Assembly: GCA_934633695.1 (NCBI GenBank)
Contig: CAKTYT010000020.1
Coordinates: forward strand, 1 to 22,990
Direction of reading: 5' to 3'
Source: an uncultured Clostridia bacterium
GTDB taxonomy: Bacteria > Bacillota > Clostridia > Christensenellales > CAG-138
DNA length: 22,990 bases
In this document: piece after piece, positions 13,439-21,269 of the stretch
How positions within the stretch are numbered: position 1 is the stretch's first letter
Layout: every line of letters starts with the position of its first letter
Notes under the pieces: model-generated
What the model saw: only the letters and a program-made list of their open reading frames with translations
The model's database searches: none
What the model was told of the DNA's origin: nothing
Program-made: the position numbers and the translations under genes

Positions 13439-16400
13439 GTGTTTGAACTGACTAATTTCGATGCAATACAGATAGGTCTTGCGTCACCCGAAAAAATCCG
13501 TGAATGGTCTCACGGCGAGGTCAAAAAGCCCGAGACTATAAATTACAGAACTCTCAAACCCGAAAGGGATGGTTTGTACTGCGAACGCATTTTTGGACCG
13601 ATCAAGGACTGGGAGTGCCACTGCGGCAGATACAAGCGTGTAAGATATAAAGGCGTTGTCTGCGAAAAATGCGGTGTTGAAGTCACAAAATCCAAGGTTC
13701 GCCGTGAACGCATGGGTCATATAGAGCTTGCCGCTCCCGTTTCGCACATCTGGTACTTCAAGGGCATTCCCTGCCGCATGAAGATGCTGCTCGATATGTC
13801 CCCCCGCAACCTTGAAAAGGTTCTCTACTTTGTGGCCTTCGTCGTTACGGATCCGGGTGATACTCCGCTTGCTTACAAGCAGATCCTCACCGATAAAGAA
13901 TATCGTGATGCTCAGCGTGATTACGGTGCAAAGAGCTTTAAGGCTGGTATGGGTGCGGAAGCGATCAAAGAACTGCTCACTCAGCTCGACCTTGATGCAA
14001 CCGAAGCGGAGCTGCGTGAGGAAATAAAGGCGGCCTCCGGTCAGAAGCGTACCAATGCGATCAAGCGTCTTGAGGTTATCGAAGCTTTCATAAAGAGCGG
14101 AAATCGTCCCGAGTGGATAATTATGGATGTTATCCCCGTTATCCCTCCTGATATCCGCCCAATGGTTCAGCTTGAAGGCGGCAGGTTCGCAACCAGCGAT
14201 CTAAACGACCTCTACCGCAGGGTCATCAACAGAAATAACCGCCTCAAGAGGCTGCTTGAGCTTCGTGCTCCCGATATTATCATCAGGAACGAAAAGCGTA
14301 TGCTTCAGGAGGCTGTCGATGCTCTTATCGACAACGGCAGACGCGGAAGGCCCGTTACGGGTCCCGGCAATCGTGCACTGAAGTCCCTCTCCGATATGCT
14401 GAGGGGTAAGCAGGGTCGTTTCCGTCAGAACCTGCTCGGTAAGCGTGTTGACTATTCCGGTCGCTCCGTTATCGTTGTCGGCCCTGAACTCAAAATGTAT
14501 CAGTGCGGTCTGCCGAAAGAAATGGCACTTGAGCTTTTCAAGCCGTTTGTGATGAAAAAGCTCGGCGAACTCGGCTATGCACACAACATTAAATCGGCAA
14601 AACGCATGGTAGAGCGTGTGCGTCCCGAAGTTTGGGACGTTCTTGAGGATGTTATTAAGGATCATCCCGTTTTGCTCAACCGTGCTCCCACACTTCACAG
14701 ACTCGGTATTCAGGCATTCGAGCCGGTTCTTGTCGAGGGCAGAGCAATCAAGCTTCATCCTCTCGTATGTACTGCATACAATGCAGACTTCGACGGCGAC
14801 CAGATGGCGGTTCACGTTCCCCTTTCGGTTGAGGCACAGGCGGAAGCACGTTTCCTCATGCTTGCCGCAAACAATATCCTTAAGCCGCAGGATGGTAAGC
14901 CGGTTGTCAGCCCCTCACAGGATATGGTCATGGGCTGCTACTACATTACCATGCGTACCGATGAGCTGTATGATTCCGAAATCCGCAAGACCGTCAAAAC
15001 CATTGTTAGAAACGATGCATTCGTTGACGATAGGCTGACCGACGAAACGATTTTCAGGATCTATGCAAAACGCAACATAAATGAAATTGAAGATTTCATC
15101 GAGGCTGCAAAGTATGTAAGTTCCGATGTGGACGAAGACAGGCTTCGCGAGTATTTCAATGATTCCCGTCTCGTTCGCATGTTCAACGGCGAACATAAGG
15201 CATTCGCAAGTGAAGATGAGGCTCTTATGGCTTATCAGACGGGTTCACTCTCACTCCACGCAATGGCGAAAATTCGTGTTGAACGCGAGTTTGAGGGCAA
15301 GGTTTACCGCAAGGTTATCGGGACCTCCCTCGGCAGGCTCATATTCAACCATGCGATCCCGCAGGATCTCGGCTATGTAAAGCGTGAAACTCTTGACGAC
15401 ATGTTCAAGCTCGAAGTGGATAAACTCGTCGTCAAGAAGGATTTGGGCAATATTATTGATCACTGCTACCGCAAGCACGGTCCGACGATGACCAGTGACG
15501 TTGCTGACAGAATAAAGGCACTCGGTTATAAGTATTCAACAAGGGGCGGCGTGACTGTAGGCTTCAGGGACATCACCGTTCCGGAAGAAAAGAAGGATTA
15601 CCTCGCCAAGGCTGATGCCGAGTGTGGCAGGATTGACGGTCTTTACCGCATGGGTCTTCTCTCTAGGGAAGACAGACGCAATAAGGTCATTGCCGTTTGG
15701 AAGGATACCGAGACCCATGTTACCGAGGCTCTTATGTCCAAGCTCAGCCCCATCAACCCCATCTTCATGATGGCAAACTCCGGTGCTCGCGGTTCCACCA
15801 ACCAGATTCGCCAGCTTGCAGGTATGCGTGGTCTGATGGCTGACCCCAGCGGTCAGATCATCGAAGTTCCTATTCGTGCAAACTTCCGTGAAGGTCTTAA
15901 CGTTCTTGAGTTCTTCATCAGTTCGCACGGTGCACGCAAGGGTCTTGCGGATACGGCACTGCGTACTGCGGACTCAGGTTACCTCACGAGGCGTCTTGTT
16001 GACGTTTCTCATAACGTAATTGTACGCGAAGAGGATTGCTTTGCAGAACGCGGAATGGCAATTGACGGAATGCTTATCGAAGCAATCGGAGACGGCAACC
16101 GACCCCTCGAACCCCTCGGCGATCGTATTCTGGGCAGATTCACCGCAGAAGATGTTGTTGATCCCGGCACGGGAGAGCTTATTATCGGCTGCAATCAGAT
16201 GATTACTTACGAGATTCGCGATAGGATCGTCAATTCAGGCATCACTGGTGTAAAGTGCCGCACAGTCTTTACCTGCCGCAGTGAGCACGGTGTCTGTGCA
16301 AAGTGCTATGGCAAGAACTGTGCAACGGGCGAAGAGGTCAATATCGGCGAAGCAGTCGGCATCATCGCCGCACAGGCAATCGGTGAACCCGGTACTCAGC

Positions 16401-17218
16401 TGACCATGCGTACGTTCCATACCGGCGGTGTTGCAACGGCAGACGATATTACACAGGGTCTTCCCCGCGTTGAAGAAATTTTTGAGGCACGCAAGCCAAA
16501 AGGTCTCGCTGTTATAACCGAAATTGCAGGTACCGTCAAGTATGTTGTTGACGGGAAGAAGACGGAAGCTGTTATCAGCAACGGCGACGGCGAAGTCGAA
16601 AAGTACCTCATTCCCTTTGGTTCTAAGCGTAAGGTCGATGACGGCGATTACGTTGAGGCAGGTGATACGCTGACCGAAGGTTCAATTAACCCTCACGATA
16701 TTCTGAAGATAAACGGTCCGAAGGGTGTTCAGGCATACATGCTCCGCGAAGTTCAATCTGTTTACCGCAGCCAGGGCGTTGAGATCTCCGACAAGCATAT
16801 TGAGGTCATCATTCGTCAGATGCTCCGAAAGGTGCAGATTGAGGATTCAGGTGATACCGATTTGCTCCCAGGCGAACTGGTCGATATCTTCAAGTACGAA
16901 GAAACAAATACTCAGGCACTTGCAATGGGCCTTACGCCTGCAAGTGCAAAGCGTAAGCTGCTCGGTATTACTAAGGCTTCTCTTGCAACTGATTCCTTCC
17001 TTTCCGCAGCAAGCTTCCAAGAGACGACCCGCGTCCTCACCGAAGCTGCTATCAAGGGTAAGGTTGACCCCCTCGTTGGTCTTAAAGAAAATGTCATTAT
17101 CGGTAAGCTCATCCCCGCCGGCGTCGGCATGAAGCGTTATCGCAATGTTGAGGTTGAGAAGAAGCCCAAAGCAGTTGAGCCCGAAATTTCGGTTGGTACC
17201 GTGGATGATGCGGTTTAA
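13439..17218 (+). CDS. rpoC: DNA-directed RNA polymerase subunit beta-prime
   Basis: Large catalytic subunit of RNA polymerase, 1259 aa. The N-terminal zinc site is complete (Cys60, Cys62, Cys75, Cys78 in CHCGRYKRVRYKGVVCEKCG). The active-site loop NADFDGDQMAVH (448-459) supplies Asp450, Asp452 and Asp454 for magnesium. The bridge-helix/trigger-loop region follows at about 780-865 (SGARGSTNQIRQLAGMRG, then the SHGARKGLADTALRTADSGY segment). The second zinc cluster (from Cys940: CRTVFTCRSEHGVCAKC) and the IGEPGTQLTMRTFHTGG motif are intact. The start is a GTG preceded by AAGGGAG, 21 bases after the rpoB stop, so the two are co-transcribed. A strong terminator follows. Nothing is missing; the length is slightly above the Bacillus protein. 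Confidence 0.99.
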   Translation: MFELTNFDAIQIGLASPEKIREWSHGEVKKPETINYRTLKPERDGLYCERIFGPIKDWECHCGRYKRVRYKGVVCEKCGVEVTKSKVRRERMGHIELAAPVSHIWYFKGIPCRMKMLLDMSPRNLEKVLYFVAFVVTDPGDTPLAYKQILTDKEYRDAQRDYGAKSFKAGMGAEAIKELLTQLDLDATEAELREEIKAASGQKRTNAIKRLEVIEAFIKSGNRPEWIIMDVIPVIPPDIRPMVQLEGGRFATSDLNDLYRRVINRNNRLKRLLELRAPDIIIRNEKRMLQEAVDALIDNGRRGRPVTGPGNRALKSLSDMLRGKQGRFRQNLLGKRVDYSGRSVIVVGPELKMYQCGLPKEMALELFKPFVMKKLGELGYAHNIKSAKRMVERVRPEVWDVLEDVIKDHPVLLNRAPTLHRLGIQAFEPVLVEGRAIKLHPLVCTAYNADFDGDQMAVHVPLSVEAQAEARFLMLAANNILKPQDGKPVVSPSQDMVMGCYYITMRTDELYDSEIRKTVKTIVRNDAFVDDRLTDETIFRIYAKRNINEIEDFIEAAKYVSSDVDEDRLREYFNDSRLVRMFNGEHKAFASEDEALMAYQTGSLSLHAMAKIRVEREFEGKVYRKVIGTSLGRLIFNHAIPQDLGYVKRETLDDMFKLEVDKLVVKKDLGNIIDHCYRKHGPTMTSDVADRIKALGYKYSTRGGVTVGFRDITVPEEKKDYLAKADAECGRIDGLYRMGLLSREDRRNKVIAVWKDTETHVTEALMSKLSPINPIFMMANSGARGSTNQIRQLAGMRGLMADPSGQIIEVPIRANFREGLNVLEFFISSHGARKGLADTALRTADSGYLTRRLVDVSHNVIVREEDCFAERGMAIDGMLIEAIGDGNRPLEPLGDRILGRFTAEDVVDPGTGELIIGCNQMITYEIRDRIVNSGITGVKCRTVFTCRSEHGVCAKCYGKNCATGEEVNIGEAVGIIAAQAIGEPGTQLTMRTFHTGGVATADDITQGLPRVEEIFEARKPKGLAVITEIAGTVKYVVDGKKTEAVISNGDGEVEKYLIPFGSKRKVDDGDYVEAGDTLTEGSINPHDILKINGPKGVQAYMLREVQSVYRSQGVEISDKHIEVIIRQMLRKVQIEDSGDTDLLPGELVDIFKYEETNTQALAMGLTPASAKRKLLGITKASLATDSFLSAASFQETTRVLTEAAIKGKVDPLVGLKENVIIGKLIPAGVGMKRYRNVEVEKKPKAVEPEISVGTVDDAV

Positions 17219-17233
17219 TCGTTAAATAATAAT

Positions 17234-17268
17234 AAGGAGTCTGTTCAAAGTGCAGACTCCTTTTCTTT
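17234..17268 (+). terminator. Terminator of rpoBC
   Basis: AAGGAGTCTG (17234-17243) pairs perfectly with CAGACTCCTT (17253-17262), nine-base loop, followed by TTCTTTT. Confidence 0.93.
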
Positions 17269-17324
17269 TGTCCCAATATTTTGCTTTCGTTTCGAGACTG
17301 ATTTTGTTCCTTAAAGGCATAATT

Positions 17325-17365
17325 TGCATTAATGCACTTGAAATGTGCAGAAAATATGGTAAAAT
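17325..17365 (+). promoter_or_regulatory. glgCD promoter with nested palindromes
   Basis: Candidate -35 TTGAAA (17338-17343), 16-base spacer, -10 TAAAAT (17360-17365). The 12-bp perfect palindrome TGCATTAATGCA (17325-17336) abuts the -35 box, and TGCAC/GTGCA (17333-17337 and 17345-17349) flank it. This is likely a regulator-binding region; the regulator is unknown. Confidence 0.55.
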
Positions 17366-17372
17366 ATAGCTA

Positions 17373-17399
17373 CCGCAAGTATATGAAGACGGCTTGCGG
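17373..17399 (+). repeat. Inverted repeat in the glgC leader
   Basis: CCGCAAG (17373-17379) and CTTGCGG (17393-17399) are perfect arms with a 13-base loop, at the start of the expected transcript and 20 bases before the glgC ATG. No U tract follows, so it is an RNA hairpin or operator rather than a terminator. Confidence 0.6.
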
Positions 17400-17419
17400 C
17401 GAAAGACAGGAGGTATGGA

Positions 17420-18637
17420 ATGCCTAAGAAAAAGATTGTAGCAATGTTGCTTGCAGGCGGACAGGGGAGCAGGCTCGGTGAATTGACCAAATCCATGGCA
17501 AAACCGGCTGTTCCGTTCGGCGGCAAGTACCGAATAATTGATTTCCCACTGTCGAATTGCGTCAACTCCGGGATCGATACGGTGGGTGTACTCACTCAGT
17601 ATGAGCCGCTTGCACTGAATGCTTATCTCGGCACCGGTCAGGCATGGGATCTGGACAGGAATAACGGCGGAGTTTTCGTTTTGCCGCCATATGTCAGCAG
17701 CTCAAGTGAACGCTGGTATTCCGGTACGGCAAATGCAATTTATCAAAATATTCCCTTTATTGACCAATATGATCCGGAATATGTCCTCATTCTATCAGGC
17801 GACCATATTTATAAAATGGATTATTCCCGTATGCTTGCCTTTCACGTTGAAAAGGATGCAGATGCAACCATTGCCGTATTGACCGTCCCGCTCGAAGAAG
17901 CTTCAAGGTTCGGCATAATGAATACCGATAAGGATTGTGCAATCGTTGAGTTTGAAGAGAAGCCGACGCAGCCGAAGAGCAACAAAGCTTCCATGGGCAT
18001 ATACATCTTTAATTGGCAGGTATTGAAGCAGTATCTTATTGCAGACACGGAAAATCCCGATTCGGATAATGACTTTGGTAAAAATATCATTCCGGCAATG
18101 ATTTCTGACTGCAAAAGAATGTTTGCGTGGGATTTTGATGGCTATTGGAAGGACGTCGGAACGATTTCGAGCCTTCTTGAGGCAAACATGGATCTGCTTG
18201 GTTCAGATCCGAAATTTAATCTCTATGATAAGCAATGGAGAATTTATTCAAAAAGCCCAATTGCTCCACCGCATTATGCAGGTCCCGATGCCGAAATTAA
18301 TGACGCAATGGTGACGGAGGGCTGTGTTGTCCACGGCAGCGTAAATCACAGCATATTGTTTGCAGGTGTACACGTCGGTCACGGGGCAGTGATAACCGAC
18401 TCAATTGTCATGCCAAATGCCGCTATAGAAGAAGGTTCCATTGTCAGCAAGGCAATTATCGGAGAAGGTGCCGTTATAGGCAAGAACGCACAAATCGGCT
18501 GCCAAAAGCTCGATTCCGATGCTCCGTATGATACAAAGCTCACCGGTGACATAACTCTTATCGCAAATTCCGTAAAAATCGAGCAAAATATACGCGTTCC
18601 CAAGGGAAAGGTTATGTACGTTGACACTGAATTCTGA
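17420..18637 (+). CDS. glgC: Glucose-1-phosphate adenylyltransferase, catalytic subunit
   Basis: Makes ADP-glucose and pyrophosphate from ATP and glucose-1-phosphate, the first committed step of bacterial glycogen synthesis. It is 405 aa, a normal length. The nucleotidyltransferase core has LLAGGQGSRLGELT (10-23), the catalytic-aspartate motif SGDHIYKMDY (Asp128), FEEKP (178-182) and SMGIYIF (191-197). The C-terminal 115 or so residues have hexapeptide-like left-handed beta-helix repeats (IVMPNAAIEEGSIVSKAIIG). The ATG follows AGGAGGT. glgD begins ten bases after the stop; in Firmicutes these two form one hetero-oligomeric enzyme. Glycogen synthase and branching enzyme genes are not in this window. 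Confidence 0.97.
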   Translation: MPKKKIVAMLLAGGQGSRLGELTKSMAKPAVPFGGKYRIIDFPLSNCVNSGIDTVGVLTQYEPLALNAYLGTGQAWDLDRNNGGVFVLPPYVSSSSERWYSGTANAIYQNIPFIDQYDPEYVLILSGDHIYKMDYSRMLAFHVEKDADATIAVLTVPLEEASRFGIMNTDKDCAIVEFEEKPTQPKSNKASMGIYIFNWQVLKQYLIADTENPDSDNDFGKNIIPAMISDCKRMFAWDFDGYWKDVGTISSLLEANMDLLGSDPKFNLYDKQWRIYSKSPIAPPHYAGPDAEINDAMVTEGCVVHGSVNHSILFAGVHVGHGAVITDSIVMPNAAIEEGSIVSKAIIGEGAVIGKNAQIGCQKLDSDAPYDTKLTGDITLIANSVKIEQNIRVPKGKVMYVDTEF

Positions 18638-18647
18638 GAGGTATAAC

Positions 18648-19772
18648 ATGGTTAATAATGCATTTGGACTTATTTATACGGGCGAGGCAAACGCAAGGCT
18701 GCGTGAGCTGACCTTTTCACGCTCCGTTGCCGCCGTTCCGTTTGGCGGGAGATACCGGGCGATTGACTTCATCCTTTCAGATATCGTCAATACGGGCGTT
18801 TCAAACGTTGGACTGATAACTCAGAAAAACTATCATTCGCTTATGGATCACTTGGGAACGGGCAAGGAATGGGATTTAAACCGCAAACGCGACGGTCTGT
18901 TTGTCCTTCCTCCGTTTCTAACGAAGGATAATGTCGGGGTTTATCGAGGTACAGTCGATGCAATACGTTCAGTACTGGGTTATGTGAGACGCAGCAGCCA
19001 GCAGTACGTCATCCTTTCCGGAAGTCATACGCTGTACAACACGACTTTCGATGAAATGATGAAGCAGCATATCGAAACCGGAGCAGACATAACTATTATG
19101 TATAATGAGGAACACGAGTTTGATCGCGGCGAGCAGTTCGATGATCTCAGGCTTACAATGGATGAGGCGGGAAGGATAACCGACCTTGCCCTCAATCCGT
19201 ACATGCCTGATACGCCTTTCACCGGCTGTGATGCATATATAATGGAAAAGACATTGCTCGAATACCTTGTTGAGGATGCAGCTGCACACGGCGAATTCGA
19301 TTTCATGCAGGATATTCTGGTCAAGAATGTGGGCAAATACAGTTTCTACGGTTGGAAATATAATGGCTACGTTGCAAGACTGAATTCGGTCAACACTTTT
19401 TATAAGCACAATATGGCTCTGCTCAGGCCGGAAGTTCGGCAGGATATGTTTAATGCCCAAAGCCCAATTTACACTAAAGTAAAGGATGAAGTTCCGGCAA
19501 AGTACATGGGAGACGGCAGTGTAAAAAACTCAATGATTGCAGATGGCTGCATTATTGAAGGAGAAGTCGAAAACTCGATACTCTTCAGGGGCGTTCACGT
19601 TGCGAAGGGCTGCAAAATCAGAGATTCAATCATCATGCAGGCGGTATTCATCGGTGCAAACAGCAGTCTATCAAATGTAGTGGTGGATAAGGGTGTTGCC
19701 GTACTCAATGGTAGGAATTTGTCGGGTCATAGCAGTTATCCGATAATAATACGCAAGGGCATTACCGTTTAA
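18648..19772 (+). CDS. glgD: GlgD, non-catalytic partner of ADP-glucose pyrophosphorylase
   Basis: GlgC paralogue of 374 aa. The fold landmarks remain (PFGGRYRAIDFILSDIVNTGV, HLGTGKEWDL, FVLPPF), but the active site is not kept. The glycine-rich GGxGSRL motif is replaced by YTGEANARLREL, SGDH is SGSH (Ser126 for the catalytic Asp), and there is no FEEKP lysine motif. This pattern is known for Firmicutes GlgD, which raises GlgC activity in a GlgC/GlgD complex. The C-terminal beta-helix repeats are present (SMIADGCIIEGEVENSILF). The start ATG at 18648 follows GAGAGGT; the frame's nine extra upstream codons overlap the end of glgC. A strong terminator follows. Confidence 0.95.
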   Translation: MVNNAFGLIYTGEANARLRELTFSRSVAAVPFGGRYRAIDFILSDIVNTGVSNVGLITQKNYHSLMDHLGTGKEWDLNRKRDGLFVLPPFLTKDNVGVYRGTVDAIRSVLGYVRRSSQQYVILSGSHTLYNTTFDEMMKQHIETGADITIMYNEEHEFDRGEQFDDLRLTMDEAGRITDLALNPYMPDTPFTGCDAYIMEKTLLEYLVEDAAAHGEFDFMQDILVKNVGKYSFYGWKYNGYVARLNSVNTFYKHNMALLRPEVRQDMFNAQSPIYTKVKDEVPAKYMGDGSVKNSMIADGCIIEGEVENSILFRGVHVAKGCKIRDSIIMQAVFIGANSSLSNVVVDKGVAVLNGRNLSGHSSYPIIIRKGITV

Positions 19773-19789
19773 TTGAATAAGAATTTTTG

Positions 19790-19828
19790 CCCGATTGCTC
19801 TAAAAAGCAGTCGGGTTAAATTTTTTTT
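19790..19828 (+). terminator. Terminator of glgCD
   Basis: CCCGATTGCT (19790-19799) pairs with AGCAGTCGGG (19806-19815), one G-T pair, six-base loop, followed by TTAAA and eight T's. Confidence 0.92.
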
Positions 19829-19861
19829 AACATGCGGGAAACTCACAGGAAAAAACTCTCT

Positions 19862-19893
19862 GTTATCATGTGAATATGAACTAAAGTGATAAC
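19862..19893. promoter_or_regulatory. Inverted repeat before the NlpC/P60 gene
   Basis: GTTATCA (19862-19868) and TGATAAC (19887-19893) are perfect 7-bp arms 18 bases apart, immediately before the AAGGGG ribosome-binding site. This suits an operator or an RNA hairpin near the start codon. No clear consensus promoter was found for this gene. Confidence 0.45.
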
Positions 19894-19908
19894 AAGGGGT
19901 CTTGACTA

Positions 19909-20667
19909 ATGAAGAAATCAAGGAGTGAGCTTGGAAATATCGCAGTGACATTTCTGCTGTTTGTGTTGTCATTAATTATTGCGGGCTGTTCAGCAACTGT
20001 TTCGACATCGGAAGCGGGAGCAGAAACACTTCATACTCAAAAATTGGTGCATTATTCCGGTCAGCCCATCTCGATTACGGAACTGCCGGAAAATACACAG
20101 AAAATTCCTGCTGATGAACTTATTTATCTTCAAATAACGAATATCGAAGACATTATGGCGGCAAACAGCTATGCTACTCCGGAAATTCAGGTAATTGCCG
20201 ATTCGGCCGTTTCACTCATCGGAAAAGTGCCGTATTTCTGGGGAGGAAAGAGCTACACAAATGGGTTTGACCCCGCATGGGGTGAAATGCGGAAGGTCAC
20301 CAGTATTGGTCATGAGACAACGGGAACAACTGCTCCATATGGGCTCGATTGCTCGGGTTATGTATTGTGGTGCTTTATTCAAGCGTACGGTAGGAGTGCG
20401 GCATTGGATAAAATCGGAGAAGGAACGTGGTTTCAGTGGACCAACTCTGAAGATGTAGGAGAAGGAGAGGTGATGGTAGGTGACTTTGCCTTTGTCAACA
20501 GTTACCCCGGGAAGGGGGGAAACCATATCGGCATTGTCATTGGTTTCCTTCAAGACGGAAGCCCGGTCGTTGCTCATTGCTCGGACACACAGGACAAAGT
20601 CGTTGCTTCAACATGCGGAACAGAATTTAAATTTTTTCGTCGTCCAAAGATCTATAATGGCAACTAG
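19909..20667 (+). CDS. NlpC/P60-family lipoprotein, putative cell-wall peptidase
   Basis: Probable extracytoplasmic gamma-D-glutamyl-diamino-acid type endopeptidase acting on peptidoglycan stem peptides, 252 aa. A lipoprotein signal is clear: basic N-terminus, hydrophobic stretch 11-24, lipobox IIAGC with Cys27. The NlpC/P60 domain spans about 95-245: catalytic Cys148 in LDCSGYV, His206 in GNHIGIVIG, and a third polar residue, probably His223 in VVAHCS. The VPYFWGGKSY entry strand precedes the cysteine. About 20 residues between that strand and the catalytic Cys (TNGFDPAWGEMRKVTSIGHE) look like an insertion. The ATG follows AAGGGG by nine bases. It lies alone between two terminators; the exact bond cleaved is not deducible. 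Confidence 0.9.
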   Translation: MKKSRSELGNIAVTFLLFVLSLIIAGCSATVSTSEAGAETLHTQKLVHYSGQPISITELPENTQKIPADELIYLQITNIEDIMAANSYATPEIQVIADSAVSLIGKVPYFWGGKSYTNGFDPAWGEMRKVTSIGHETTGTTAPYGLDCSGYVLWCFIQAYGRSAALDKIGEGTWFQWTNSEDVGEGEVMVGDFAFVNSYPGKGGNHIGIVIGFLQDGSPVVAHCSDTQDKVVASTCGTEFKFFRRPKIYNGN

Positions 20668-20697
20668 CTGTACTGCATAATTCCAGATAGAAAAATA

Positions 20698-20745
20698 CCG
20701 AGCTGTTGTTCACACCTCCTGGAATAAGCGGCTCGGGTTTTCTTT
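20698..20745. terminator. Bidirectional terminator with an interlocking second stem
   Basis: CCGAGCTG (20698-20705) pairs with CGGCTCGG (20729-20736), one G-T pair, 23-base loop, then GTTTTCTTT on the plus strand; on the minus strand TATTTTTCT follows. It serves the convergent NlpC/P60 and small-protein genes. ATTCCAG (20680-20686) can pair with CTGGAAT (20719-20725) in the loop, giving a pseudoknot or alternative fold. Confidence 0.75.
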
Positions 20746-20932
20746 AAAAGTCTTCTCGAATACTGTCCCTTACGGCAGCCTTGTTCCTTTTATAACGCTT
20801 TTTGCTCTCCACCTTTCTTGTGATTGGAGCAATGAGCCATGTCTTGCGTTGGGCATTGTTCATCTCCTGCCTTGCTTTCTTGCTCAGCTTTTCCTTTGAA
20901 ATAAACTTTTCCATTTTCATATTTTTGTCCAT
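20744..20932 (-). CDS. Small basic conserved protein of unknown function
   Basis: Short, very basic protein of 62 aa with no membrane segment. The pattern KLSKKARQEMNNAQRKTW, followed by PITRKVESKKRYKR, resembles a small protein family common in Clostridia that I know only as hypothetical. The charge suggests nucleic-acid or ribosome contact, but this is a guess. The ATG at 20932 is preferred: the frame runs 34 codons further upstream, but that part overlaps the promoter, and AGCAGG lies eight bases before the inner ATG. Its stop codon overlaps the T run of the terminator shared with the NlpC/P60 gene. It is divergent from metK. Confidence 0.65.
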   Translation of the reverse strand: MDKNMKMEKFISKEKLSKKARQEMNNAQRKTWLIAPITRKVESKKRYKRNKAAVRDSIREDF

Positions 20933-20981
20933 AAATTTAACCTGCTCTTTCCTATCGGCTTTTATGCTTACGGCAATCGCA

Positions 20982-21010
20982 ATTATATCAGCAGATGCTC
21001 GCAAAGGCAA
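20982..21010 (-). promoter_or_regulatory. Promoter of the small basic protein gene
   Basis: Minus strand: TTGCCT (21010-21005), 17-base spacer, perfect TATAAT (20987-20982). It is back to back with the metK promoter, 18 bases between the two -35 boxes. Confidence 0.6.
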
Positions 21011-21028
21011 TAAAACAGCAAAAAAAAG

Positions 21029-21057
21029 TTGCAATCATGCAGTTTCTGTGGTACAAT
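21029..21057 (+). promoter_or_regulatory. Promoter of the SAM riboswitch-metK unit
   Basis: TTGCAA (21029-21034), 17-base spacer, TACAAT (21052-21057). The expected start is just before the riboswitch. Confidence 0.7.
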
Positions 21058-21074
21058 ACACTCAACAAAATATG

Positions 21075-21195
21075 CCTTATCAAGAGTGGCAGAGGGAACG
21101 GCCCTGTGAAGCCACGGCAACCTGCCGGAATGAATTCAGTTCAGGCAAGGTGCCAATTCCGACGATGGAAGCTTTTGTTTTCATTGGGAGATAGA
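21075..21195 (+). ncRNA. SAM-I (S-box) riboswitch
   Basis: The S-box core is clear: CTTATCAAGAGTGGCAGAGG, then GGGAACGGCCCTGTGAAGCC, then CGGCAACC, then GGTGCCAATTCC, and a last stem (ATGGAA with TTTCAT) before GAGATAG closing P1. It precedes metK, whose product is SAM, so it is feedback control. GAGCAC (21194-21199) can pair with GTGCTC (21219-21224), which overlaps the 5' arm of the terminator and would act as antiterminator when SAM is low. Confidence 0.95.
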
Positions 21196-21216
21196 GCACG
21201 GGATTTTCAATTTATG

Positions 21217-21246
21217 TGGTGCTCCGTCGTTCGGGCACCATTTTTC
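21217..21246 (+). terminator. SAM-controlled terminator upstream of metK
   Basis: TGGTGC (21217-21222) plus CCG (21224-21226) pair with CGG and GCACCA (21232-21240), leaving one bulged T, followed by five T's. It competes with the antiterminator described for the riboswitch. Confidence 0.88.
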
Positions 21247-21269
21247 TTAAGGCAGGAAGGAAATATACT

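Noticed and set aside
14201..14815. A 204-codon antisense frame within rpoC
   Set aside because: Opposite the most conserved part of rpoC, including the active-site loop; no motif or start signal of its own.
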